A stretch of DNA of 64,000 nt from contig NZ_CP050299.1 of assembly GCF_014189455.1 (NCBI RefSeq), forward strand, positions 124,001 through 188,000, in the 5' to 3' direction. The position numbers and the translations under genes were made by a program. Origin of the DNA: Mesorhizobium huakuii (GTDB taxonomy: Bacteria > Pseudomonadota > Alphaproteobacteria > Rhizobiales > Rhizobiaceae). The notes beneath the pieces are model-generated. The model saw only the letters and a list, made by a program, of their open reading frames with translations, was not told the DNA's origin and did no database searches. Shown here in pieces: positions 35,899-44,668 of the stretch (position 1 is its first letter; each line of letters starts with the position of its first letter).

Positions 35899-37085
35899 GG
35901 GCCTTTATCAACCAAAGACCGCAATATCCTTGTGACCTATGGCTTTTCATGCGATTCTTCGGGCTGGTCTGAAGGAGGTGAGAATGCCTGAAATGCTTGC
36001 AGCGCTTTCCAGCATTCGGACTGTTGAAGAAATGATCGCGGCCTTCCGGGATGAGCAGCATTGCCGTCGGTTGCTGGAAAGCATGGTGTGGCCGGATGGC
36101 CGGATCTGCCCCGCCTGCGGATACAAACGCTCGATTGCGCTTGCCGATCGCGATACCGGCAAGCGGCGCGCCCGACCGGGTCTTTATCAATGTTCCAGCG
36201 GCGTTTGCCGGTTCCAGTTCACGGTGACGACACACACGCCTCTGCACTCCACGAAGCTTTCCTTGCGTGTTTGGCTGAAGGCAATGTGGCTGTTACTGCA
36301 ATCCGACAAGGGCTTGTCGTCGGTGCGCCTGGCCGAGGCGCTCGGGGTGAGCCAGCCAACGGCCTGGCGGATGGGACATGCACTGCGTCTCATGGTGGCG
36401 CGGGAGAACATGCTCGCCGGCACGGTGGAGATCGACCATTTCCATCTCGGTGGAAGGCCAGAAAGAATCCCGACGACCCGCCTCCGGGCCGCGGCCGGAA
36501 AGGCCAGACGAATACGGACAAAACGCCAGTCATGGCAATGGTGCAGCGACCGACCGATGTAATGCCTGGCACTCTGGCCGGTGACGCGCGTGCCGCGGTC
36601 GTGACCGGTCTCTCGGCGCGAGCAAGCGAACGCGTCATTGAAGCGCAGATCGAATCGGGAGCTCATTTGATGAGCGACGAGTGGAAGGCATTCATGGCCA
36701 TTGGTGAGAGCTTTGCCAAGCACGAGACCGTGAAGCATTCCAACGGTGAGTATGTTCGCGACGCCGTCCACGTCAATTCAGTGGAGGGCTTCAACTCCCG
36801 CGTCCGCCGTACCATCGCCGGTGTCTTTCATCATATCAGCCCGCAGCATGCCGACCTGTATTTCCACGAGATCGGCTTCCGATGGTCGCAGCGCGTCGTC
36901 ACAGGAAACGTCATTCGCAAAACCCGGCATGGCCGGGAGAGCGTGCGAACCTTGTGGTCGCGCGTGCCGCCTGCGCTGCAATTGACGAATGTTTTTCGCA
37001 CCGCCACGGGTCGTCAGATGCGCCGAAGCCCGGATGGCGGCATCATCATCAAATCAGCCGTAGCTGTCTTTGGTTGATAAAGGCC
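35899..37085 (+). mobile_element. IS1595-family element, complete
   Basis: Bounded by GGCCTTTATCAACCAAAGAC and its inverse GTCTTTGGTTGATAAAGGCC. One transposase gene inside, frameshifted. Confidence 0.85.
35984..37077 (+). pseudogene. IS1595-family transposase, frameshifted
   Basis: ATG 35984 has a strong ribosome-binding site (GAAGGAGGTGAGA). The N-terminal zinc ribbon (RICPACGYKRSIA and YQCSSGVCRFQFTVTTHTPL) and helix-turn-helix (SVRLAEALGVSQPTAWRMGH) are in frame 1. After about 36480 the ISXO2-like DDE domain continues in another frame (TNTDKTPVMAMVQRP, SDEWKAFMAIGESFAKHETV, HVNSVEGFNSRVRRTIAGVF). The product is therefore split. Confidence 0.85.
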
Positions 37086-37230
37086 GCGTACGATTTCGCA
37101 CTGCTCTTGTTCCGACCCCAATCCGCTTGCAGAAATCGTTCATCGGCGTCTGAAGCTTGTCGAGTAAGCGTGTCTGGCGCCTGGCCGGGAGTCGCCTATC
37201 GTAAAAATGGATGAGAGTCCCGAGTGCCAT

Positions 37231-40200
37231 CTACTTCAGTTTTCTGATTGCGACGGAAGCGTTTCGTGGTTTGCTCGCCGCTGCCAAAACTTCCGATTTA
37301 GGCATATTCTTAAAGTGGTCAGTGCTCTCCAGCAGGGCCTGCACCGCCTGGGCGCCACCAACATTGCCCAGGATCTTGACGATATCGTCCTTGCTGAGCT
37401 TCTGGCCGCCGCTGAAGTCCAGCTTGGCCAGCGCCTCCGCCTTGCTCAGCAGGGCCGGCACCGCCTGCGCCGCGCCGACATTGCCCATGATCTTGAGGAT
37501 ATCATCCTTGCTGAGCTTGTGCCCGCAGCTGAACTCCAGCTTGGCCAGCGCCTCCGCGTTGCCCAGCAGGGCCGGCACCGCCTGGGCGCCACCAACATTG
37601 CCCAGGATCTTGACGATATCGTCCTTGCTGAGCTTCTGGCCGCCGCTGAAGTCCAGCTTGGCCAGCGCCTCCGCCTTGCTCAGCAGGGCCGGCACCGCCT
37701 GCGCCGCGCCGACATTGCCCATGATCTTGAGGATATCATCCTTGCTGAGCTTGTGCCCGCAGCTGAACTCCAGCTTGGCCAGCGCCTCCGCGTTGCCCAG
37801 CAGGGCCGGCACCGCCTGGGCGCCACCAACATTGCCCAGGATCTTGACGATATCGTCCTTGCTGAGCTTCTGGCCGCCGCTGAAGTCCAGCTTGGCCAGC
37901 GCCTCCGCCTTGCTCAGCAGGGCCGGCACCGCCTGCGCCGCGCCGACATTGCCCATGATCTTGAGGATATCATCCTTGCTGAGCTTGTGCCCGCAGCTGA
38001 ACTCCAGCTTGGCCAGCGCCTCCGCGTTGCCCAGCAGGGCCGGCACCGCCTGGGCGCCACCAACATTGCCCAGGATCTTGACGATATCATCCTTGCTGAG
38101 CTTCTGGCCGCCGCTGAACTCTAGCTTGGCCAGCGCCTTCTCGTTTTTCAGCAGGGCCGACACTGCCTGCGCCGCGCCGTCATTGCCCATGATCTTGAGG
38201 ATGTCGTCCTTGCCGAACGTGTCGTCGCCGAACTTGAGTTCGCCCAGCGCTCCCGCGTTCTCCAGCAGGGCCGGCACCGCCTTCGCCGCGCCAGCCTGAC
38301 CCACGATCTTGACGATATCATCCTTGCTGAGCTTCTGGCCGCCGCTGAACTCCAACTTAGCCAACTCCTCCGCCTTCTCCAGCAGGGCCTGCACCGCCTG
38401 GGCGCCACCAACATTGCCCAGGATTTTGACGATATCGTCCTTGCTGAGCTTCTGGCCACTGACGTCCAACTTCGCAAGTGCCTCCGCCTTGTCCAGCAGG
38501 GCCGGCACCGCCTTCGCCGCGCCAGCCTGACCCACGATCTTGAGGATATCATCCTTGCTGAGCTTCTGGCCGCCGCTGAACTCCAACTTAGCCAACTCCT
38601 CCGCCTTCTCCAGCAGGGCCTGCACCGCCTGGGCGCCACCAACATTGCCCAGGATTTTGACGATATCGTCCTTGCTGAGCTTCTGGCCGCCGCTGAACTC
38701 TAGCTTGGCCAGCGCCTTCTCGTTTTTCAGCAGGGCCGACACTGCCTGCGCCGCGCCGTCATTGCCCATGATCTTGAGGATGTCGTCCTTGCCGAACGTG
38801 TCGTCGCCGAACTTGAGTTCGCCCAGCGCTCCCGCGTTCTCCAGCAGGGCCGGCACCGCCTTCGCCGCGCCAGCCTGACCCACGATCTTGACGATATCAT
38901 CCTTGCTGAGCTTCTGGCCGCCGCTGAACTCTAGCTTGGCCAGCGCCTCCGCCTTCTCCAGCAGGGCCGGCAGCGCCGGAGCGGCACCCTTCTTGCCCAA
39001 GATTTTGACGATATCGTCCTTGCTGAGCTTCTGGCCACTGACGTCCAACTTCGCCAGTGCCTCCGCCTTGTCCAGCAGGGCATGCACCACCTTCGCCGCG
39101 CCAACGGTGCCCACTATCTTGAGGATATCGGCCTTGCCGAACTTCCGGCCGCCGAACTCTAGCTTCGCCAGCGCCACCGCGTTTTTCATGAGAGCCGCCA
39201 CCACCCGCGGCCCGCCCTTGTGGCGCAGGTTCAGGATGTCGTCCTTGCCGACCTTCTTGCCGCCGAACTCCAGCTTCGCCAGGGCATCCGCGTCGTCCGT
39301 AAAGGGTTCCAAGCGTTCGCCAACTGGTTGGCGCTCCTTGAATGACACCAAAGAACTCGCCCCCCTGGCTTTACTCGCCAACTCACTAAAGTCTTTCTCG
39401 AACTCCGTTCCACTCCGGCGTTTCCGTTTCGAGCTTGGCGGCGCCTCCCGATGACTCTCCCCCAAGGCGATTGCCGGTTGCGCCCCGTCCCGCGCCAGCA
39501 ACGCCGTACGATCGGCGACGACGGCTTGAAAATCCAGGGATGCGCTGTCGAGCCATTGGCGGTTGGGCAGTCTGGTCAACGGTGCGTGCGTGGCCGCCAG
39601 CACCGAAACACTGCAGTCGTATCCGTTCTTCTGCTGGGCCATCTCGCCTACCCGCCTTGTCGCCCCTCCAAAATTCGCTGGGAGCGGGTCTCCCCGGAAC
39701 CGCTTGACCCTCTGCCATGCCTGTCCACAATAGTCCTCCACTCTCCCACTCGCTCCCCCGTCGACCGCTGGAAACGCTGGAGTGCTGTCGGGCCCGACAG
39801 CGGGCTGAGACGAGTGCTCCAGAAGCTGCTGCAGCTCCGCCCATGGCAGATCCTCGTCCATAGCCTCCGACGAGAGGTCTTGCCGCGGATGCGCGTCGGT
39901 TTGCGGATATATCCCGCTGGCCACGTCCTCATCCGCCGCTGCAAGACTGCCGGCGCGAGTGGGCGCATCGTATTCGTCCGGGCTCGCTGGCGGCCGGTCT
40001 CCCCCGAACTGCTCGATCATCCGCAATGCCTGTCCAGAAGAGTCCTTCTCCAAGGCGAGCCAATACTCCGTCACGTCGCTCATCGTCTGCGACAACTGCT
40101 CCCTGAGGATGCCCAGGGCCTGATCGTAGTCCTCCCCTCTCTCACTCGCTTCCCCGTCGGCGGAAAACCTTGCAGTGCTGTGGCTTGACCCGGCAAGGGA

Positions 40201-40844
40201 CTGCGGCGAGAGCCCCAGAAACTGCTGCACCTCCTCCCATCGCAGAGCCTCGTCCCTCTCGTCCGACGAGAGGTCTTGCCGCGGATGCGCGTCGGTTTGC
40301 GGATATGTTCCGCTGGCCACGTCCTCATCCGCCGGCAGAACAAGGCTGCCGGCGCGAGTGGGCGCATCGTGTTCGTCCGGGCTCGCTGGGGGCCGGTCTC
40401 CCCGAACTGCTCGACCATCCGCCATGCCTGTCCGAAAAAGTCCTCCTGCAAGGAGAGCGAAGACTCCGCCATCTCCCATGGCGTCTGCGGCAACGGCTTT
40501 CTGTGGATGCCTAGGGCCTGATCGTAGTCCTCCCCTCTCTCACTCGCTTCCCCGTCGGCGGAAAACCCTGCAGTGCTGCGGCTTGACCCGGCAAGGGACT
40601 GCGGCGAGAGCCCCAGAAACTGCAGCACCTCCTCCCGTCGCAGAGCCTCGCCCCTAGCGTCCAACGAGAGGTCTTGCCGCGGATGCGCGTCGATTTGCGG
40701 ATATGTCCCGCTGACCACGTCCTCATCCGTCGCTGGAAGATTGTCTGGAAGGCTGACCAGACTGACCGTGCTATCCGGATCCGCGGGCGGGGTCTGCAGG
40801 AAACGCCAGGTCACCGGACTGAAGTCACGATTCTTTGGGATCAT
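37231..40844 (-). pseudogene. TALE-like gene C: Ulp1/XopD-like box, NLS and 17 TALE-like repeats
   Basis: The best preserved member. With one base added to a G4 run near 40405 it encodes 1204 residues; otherwise it is split after ~145 codons. Order: start MIPKNRDFSPVTWRFLQTPP; three to four Ser/Pro/Asp-rich modules of ~115 residues (DEDVASGTYPQTDAHPRQDL in each); a Cys box QQKNGYDCSVSVLAATHAPL (~residue 405), like Ulp1/XopD proteases but with no recognisable His/Asp part; KRKRR (~473-477), a nuclear-localisation-like signal; then from ~532 seventeen repeats of 38-39 residues, core LSKDDIVKILGNVGGAQAVQ. Residues 12/13 read HK, TV, KK, QA, ND, NV, QA, NV, QA, ND, then seven NV. A degenerate cap (MPKSEVLAAASKPRNASVAI) closes the protein. 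The repeats match TAL-effector/Bat repeats in register. Sequence-specific DNA binding in host nuclei is inferred. Confidence 0.8.
37255..39252 (-). repeat. 114/117-bp coding repeat array of gene C
   Basis: Seventeen tandem coding units. Higher order: repeats 11-16 are three virtually identical copies of a two-repeat (234-bp) unit, and a QA-ND-NV block occurs twice (repeats 4-6 and 9-11). Such homogenisation reflects recent unequal exchange. Confidence 0.92.
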
Positions 40845-41353
40845 GACGCCATTTCCTGTTTCTTCGGTGATCCCTGTCGCACCTCAAATCGATCGCGACG
40901 GCAGCGGGCAGGGTTGTAGAACAGCGCCATCAAGGGTCCAAAGGTCGTCGAATCGTGCAGCGATGTGACTGTAGGACGGTGGAACAGGAATCCGGCGCGA
41001 ATACTGGGGCAGGTCATGCCCGTACTTTCTAGAGAGAAGCCATTGGAATGACGAGGATGTGGTGATGAACCAAACATGTCGGGCGCGTGTTCGGCTCGGG
41101 CCAGCAAATACCTCGCCGCCTGTCGGGTGAAGGGCTGGGCATTCGGGACGAAAAGGCTTATCGCCGGCCAGCGGCAGATGGCGCCGAACTCGTCGGCGCT
41201 ATATGCTCCTAGACCGACAGGCCGCTCTTCAAATTGGGGAGATCCAGATCTGCGCGTTTTCCAGGTCCACTTGGTCACAATGCGGTTCAATCGCCTTGCT
41301 GACGCGCAAGCCGTGACCAAGCTGTGACAAGGCATCATAAGCAGCAGCAGCAC
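40841..41353 (-). CDS. uncertain ORF upstream of gene C
   Basis: 170 codons ending KKQEMAS, whose TGA overlaps the gene C ATG (ATGA), as the DKQEITS end does upstream of gene A. Its central ~400 bases have no counterpart upstream of gene A and look like inserted DNA. Several frames are open across it, so only the last few codons can be considered conserved. Confidence 0.3.
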   Translation of the reverse strand: MLLLLMMPCHSLVTACASARRLNRIVTKWTWKTRRSGSPQFEERPVGLGAYSADEFGAICRWPAISLFVPNAQPFTRQAARYLLARAEHAPDMFGSSPHPRHSNGFSLESTGMTCPSIRAGFLFHRPTVTSLHDSTTFGPLMALFYNPARCRRDRFEVRQGSPKKQEMAS

Positions 41354-41466
41354 ATAGCTCGCAGATGCGACGACGCCTTTGCAGACTCCTCCAATATGGC
41401 CCTGATCTCGGCCTTCCCTGGAAACCGTGCGCTCCCTGCTACCGTTGGTAAGTCATCCGATCCCAT
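41335..41466 (-). CDS. small leader ORF upstream of gene C
   Basis: 43 residues: MGSDDLPTVAGSARFPGKAE then IRAILEESAKASSHLRAM, ending CCCCL. It is the counterpart of the GTG-initiated ORF upstream of gene A (VGSDDSPAAAGGGRF), and the two copies confirm the reading frame. It ends early here in a stretch of repeated GCT/TGC, where an insertion separates it from gene C. Confidence 0.4.
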   Translation of the reverse strand: MGSDDLPTVAGSARFPGKAEIRAILEESAKASSHLRAMCCCCL

Positions 41467-41675
41467 TTCGAACCTCGCTGTTCGATAGCGTGCATGACGC
41501 CTGATTGGTGGTTCGCGTTTGCATGACCCGTAATGCCGCCGCGCAATGACCCTCGCCCTTGCCTGCTCGCTCGGTGTCACACTAGCGGTGATGTCATATC
41601 CAGTGCATATGGAATACGGACATTGCGCGCGGGCCTAATTTGAAGTTCTGAACGCGAGTACGTCTGAAAGGCATG

Positions 41676-41704
41676 CCCGGCAGAAGACTGAGCTCGCTGC
41701 CGGG
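41676..41704 (-). terminator. conserved leader hairpin upstream of gene C
   Basis: CCCGGCAG...CTGCCGGG, the counterpart of the 11-bp hairpin at 10711-10738; the inner stem has diverged while the outer eight pairs are kept. Confidence 0.4.
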
Positions 41705-41787
41705 CCGGGTACGCCTTGGGAGGTGGCGTAAGTCAGCGGCTCTCGTGGCGGTGCGACCACTCAGTCCGCGCGTATTGCTGAATAGCG

Positions 41788-41803
41788 TGCATGTAGCGTG
41801 CCA
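41788..41803 (-). promoter_or_regulatory. sigma-54 (RpoN) promoter for gene C
   Basis: Minus strand TGGCACGCTACATGCA: full -24 box TGGCACG, -12 box ATGCA, GG-N10-GC spacing, as at 10620. Confidence 0.75.
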
Positions 41804-41863
41804 AGCCAAAAAGCATTTAAAAACACTCGAGAGCCAGCTTCCTCTATGTCGCGTACTCGACAT

Positions 41864-41879
41864 TGTCGGCTATCGGACA
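41864..41879 (-). promoter_or_regulatory. NifA upstream activator sequence for gene C
   Basis: Minus strand TGTCCGATAGCCGACA, TGT-N10-ACA, 60 bases from the -24 box, the same spacing as for gene A. Confidence 0.75.
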
Positions 41880-42022
41880 ATGCCGAACGTGCCTCTCGGC
41901 ATCGACCGGCACTTGAACCAGAGCGCACCGCCGTTCGCTGCCATGTCGACTGGGCGAACAAGTGGTGACCGGTTTAGCTCTGAACTGTTCGCCGGCTGAG
42001 GCACAGGGCGGACTGTCACTTT

Positions 42023-42719
42023 TCAAGTGAGGAAATCTCTGTACCCTCCGTTCATGAGGGCGCGGCCACGAGAGACGGCACGGCGAATACGGTCGCGCAG
42101 ATGATCGCGAGGATCTCTCCAGTCGGCATTGACGCGCCGGTGACCAATCAGCGCTTCGGCGAGCTCGCGATGTGACGCCCCAGCAAGTGAGCCGTCGAGC
42201 GCACGAAGAACGAAGGTTAGACGGGGACCGCGTTTTTCTGGCGGAAACAAGCGGGCAGGCAGATGTTGACCCACACTTAGAGCATTGAGGCACTCGAGCG
42301 CCCTCAGGCGGTGCTTCGAAAGCATCGCGGGCCAGATCGCCTCGGTATGGAGGCAGACAGGTTGCAAGATATCCGCGCCAGAGACGGCGAGCTGGAGCGT
42401 ATGCTCGGCGTTGCGAAGAAGAACATGCTGGCCCGTGTCGGGCGCCAGCAGGACCGTCGCGCGAAATGGTAATGCCGAGAGTTCGAACGGCGCTGTCGCC
42501 GACGATGCTGACAGATGTTCTGCAATGACTGGCAACACATGAACGCACCAGAGCGGAGACCAGAAAACGAGCGAATTGCGCCCGTAAGACTCGGCGAAAC
42601 AGGACACCCCATCGTGACAGGTCACCGGCCGACGCGACCACGTCGAGAAATGCTGGATTGCGGCGTAAGTCATCGCGCCAATCAGCCTCATCCGCGCCAG
42701 TCATGAGAACTGCAGGCAC
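42023..42719 (-). pseudogene. DUF6499/DUF2285 transcriptional regulator, copy 2, broken
   Basis: The DUF6499 part is shortened by deletion (ADEADWRDDLRRNPAFLDVV, lacking the YDYTAGLTPPEW segment). The frame changes at RWGV, at the same place as in copy 1. The DUF2285 part is intact: GPRLTFVLRALDGSLAGASH, RELAEALIGHRRVNADWRDP, ending MNGGYRDFLT. It belongs to the block duplicated at 9.3-11.6 kb. An active protein would need frameshifting and tolerate the deletion. Confidence 0.65.
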
Positions 42720-43064
42720 GACTGTGCTCGCCTGCCCGCCCTCACGGAGGTCGAAACATCATGCCAACTGCCAAAGCACCGGCGCCGAAGGCACCAGAGG
42801 TCGTTGGCGGCATTTCGTCGAAGCGTGCGCCATTGGCACTGTCGAGGGCAGAAGACGCGCGCAAATAGCGCCAGGCCGTCGAACCCGCGCAGCGACAGCC
42901 TGCACGGGCGGAGCACCCCAAGTGAACCGGTTTGATTGCGGTGATCGGCTCCTGCGTCGCGTTCGAGACTTTGCCCAAAGGCACAGTAGCGCAGCGGTGG
43001 ATTGCAGGCCGGTTGTGGGCAGGTTGTCGTAGCGCGAGCGCTATAGGCTCAGTCATCGCAGGTC
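42720..43064. other. part of the duplicated block upstream of DUF2285
   Basis: Similar in reverse to 9304-9554 (for example GCGTCTTCTG..CCTCGACA). No intact gene in either copy. Confidence 0.5.
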
Positions 43065-43891
43065 GGTTCCGTTGCAAACTTTTCGCTTACGGCCGGCGTG
43101 TCATAGGTGACCGGCATTTTGCCGGAGAGTTGTTCATGTTCAAGGGCCGCCATTTCGACCAGTCCGTAATCCTGCTGTGCGTGCGCTGGTATCTGGCCTA
43201 TGGCCTGAGCCTGCGCGACCTGAAGGAAATGATGGCGGAGCGCGGCATCGGCGTCGACCATTCGACGATCCACCGCTGGGTCGTTCACTTCTCGCCTCGG
43301 CTGCTGGAGCGTTTCAATCGACGCAAGCGCGCGGTGACCAGAAAATGGCATGTCGACGAGACCTATATCAAGGTTCGCGGAAAGTGGATGTATCTCTATC
43401 GCGCGATCGACAGCGCCGGCGACACCGTCGAGTTCTGGTTCAGCGAACACCGGGACCTGCTGGCGGCCAAACGGTTTTTCCGAAAAGCGCTTGAACGCCA
43501 TGGGCGGCCCGCGCGGGTGGTCATCGACGGCAGCCAGACCAACCGCGAGGCGCTCGTCTCGTGCGATGCCGAAAACCGACTGCGCCGTCCCTCCCGGCGC
43601 GCTCCCAAACGGATTGGCATCCGCCAGAGCCGATATCTCAACAACCGCATCGAGCAGGACCATCGGCGTATCAAGCGCCGGGTGCGGCCGATGCTCGGTT
43701 TCAAGTCATTCGCAAGCGCGACGGCAACACTGGCTGGAGTCGAGATGATCCACATGATGCGCAAACGGCAGGCGAGGTACGCCTACAATCCAAATCCGTC
43801 GATTGCTGAACAGTTTGAAATCATCGCCGCAGCGTGAAGCTATTGCCGCCCCCTCAGTTTCTGTGCCGGTATGAAAATTTGCAACGGAACC
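43065..43891 (+). mobile_element. IS6-family element (IS26/IS6100-like), complete
   Basis: Ends GGTTCCGTTGCAAA at both sides in inverse orientation. A different subgroup from the type 1 and type 2 IS6 elements. Confidence 0.9.
43136..43837 (+). CDS. IS6-family transposase (IS26/IS6100-like)
   Basis: 233 residues starting MFKGRHFDQSVILLCVRWYL. DDE blocks: KWHVDETYIKVRGKWMYLYR, VVIDGSQTNREALVSCDAEN and SRYLNNRIEQDHRRIKRRVR. Intact. The start at 43136 was chosen over the longer frame because it is the conserved family start. Confidence 0.93.
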   Translation: MFKGRHFDQSVILLCVRWYLAYGLSLRDLKEMMAERGIGVDHSTIHRWVVHFSPRLLERFNRRKRAVTRKWHVDETYIKVRGKWMYLYRAIDSAGDTVEFWFSEHRDLLAAKRFFRKALERHGRPARVVIDGSQTNREALVSCDAENRLRRPSRRAPKRIGIRQSRYLNNRIEQDHRRIKRRVRPMLGFKSFASATATLAGVEMIHMMRKRQARYAYNPNPSIAEQFEIIAAA

Positions 43892-44582
43892 GATCGAGAT
43901 TAAGCGGCTCGCTGCCGCCAATACCGTAGCAGATGCGCCCGTCTTCGCCGACGATACGCGTGACCATCGCGCTCATACCGATGAGAAACCGGCTCGAAAA
44001 ACGATGATTGTAGGCGTTACGGAAGTCCCCGGTAGCCCGCTTGAACGCGCCGCCGGCGATAGGCTCGACGCGGCGCTTGAAAGTCCGGAAGCGTCGCCAC
44101 CCCCTGCAAATCGGGTCTATATCGTCCAGATAGAGCGCTCGCTCATTCGGGAACTCGTCACGCCACCCTTGCAGATCTTTTGTCCTATTGGCTTGGTGGC
44201 ACAGATGTCCCGCCGCGAAGGCGAAGCGCGACTTGATCGCATAGGGCCTCCCGAGAGCGACCGTCCCCAGCGTGTTTATGAACTCATGTGAGACTGCGAG
44301 CTTCTCTTTATCGGAGAGTGCGGCCGCGACGCGCGCCCATGCGCGCAGCCGACGCACGTCATGAGTCAGGTCGTTGATGATGTTCGCGAGCTCCGAGGCA
44401 TATTCCGACAACATGCTGGAATACGGCATCCATATCACGGTGAGCGGGTTGGGGAGCGTCCACCAGCGATAGGGCATAAACCGACCGCCGATCTCGCTAT
44501 GATCAAGCTCGTGTCGATAGACGGTGTAGAGGCGAATTGCCTCTACAGATTGTTTCTGCGTGAATTCGTCCGGTTCAGGCAT
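43892..44582 (-). pseudogene. hypothetical protein, C-terminus cut by IS6
   Basis: About 230 native residues (IRLYTVYRHELDHSEIGGRF, then FINTLGTVALGRPYAIKSRF, FRNAYNHRFSSRFLIGMSAM and ICYGIGGSEPL). It is predicted mainly helical, with several Trp/His/Arg clusters. The last ~12 codons and the stop are IS6 terminal sequence, so the true end is missing. I do not recognise the family. Confidence 0.5.
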
Positions 44583-44668
44583 TGCGGCGGGCCCAATTGA
44601 CGACCGACCAGATCAGCTTGTCGCGCTGCATTTAAAGGTGAGACTTCTCGCCTAATGATATCAAGCCC

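Noticed and set aside
37207..38299. Long plus-strand ORFs opposite the gene C array
   Set aside because: Same artefact of tandem repeats; they do not extend beyond the array and lack start signals.
37255..39252. Possible CRISPR array
   Set aside because: The repeats are contiguous 114/117-bp coding units with no spacers; they encode a protein repeat.
42932..43135. N-terminal extension of the IS6 transposase
   Set aside because: The upstream codons lie partly outside the IS end and lack homology; the family start is the ATG at 43136.
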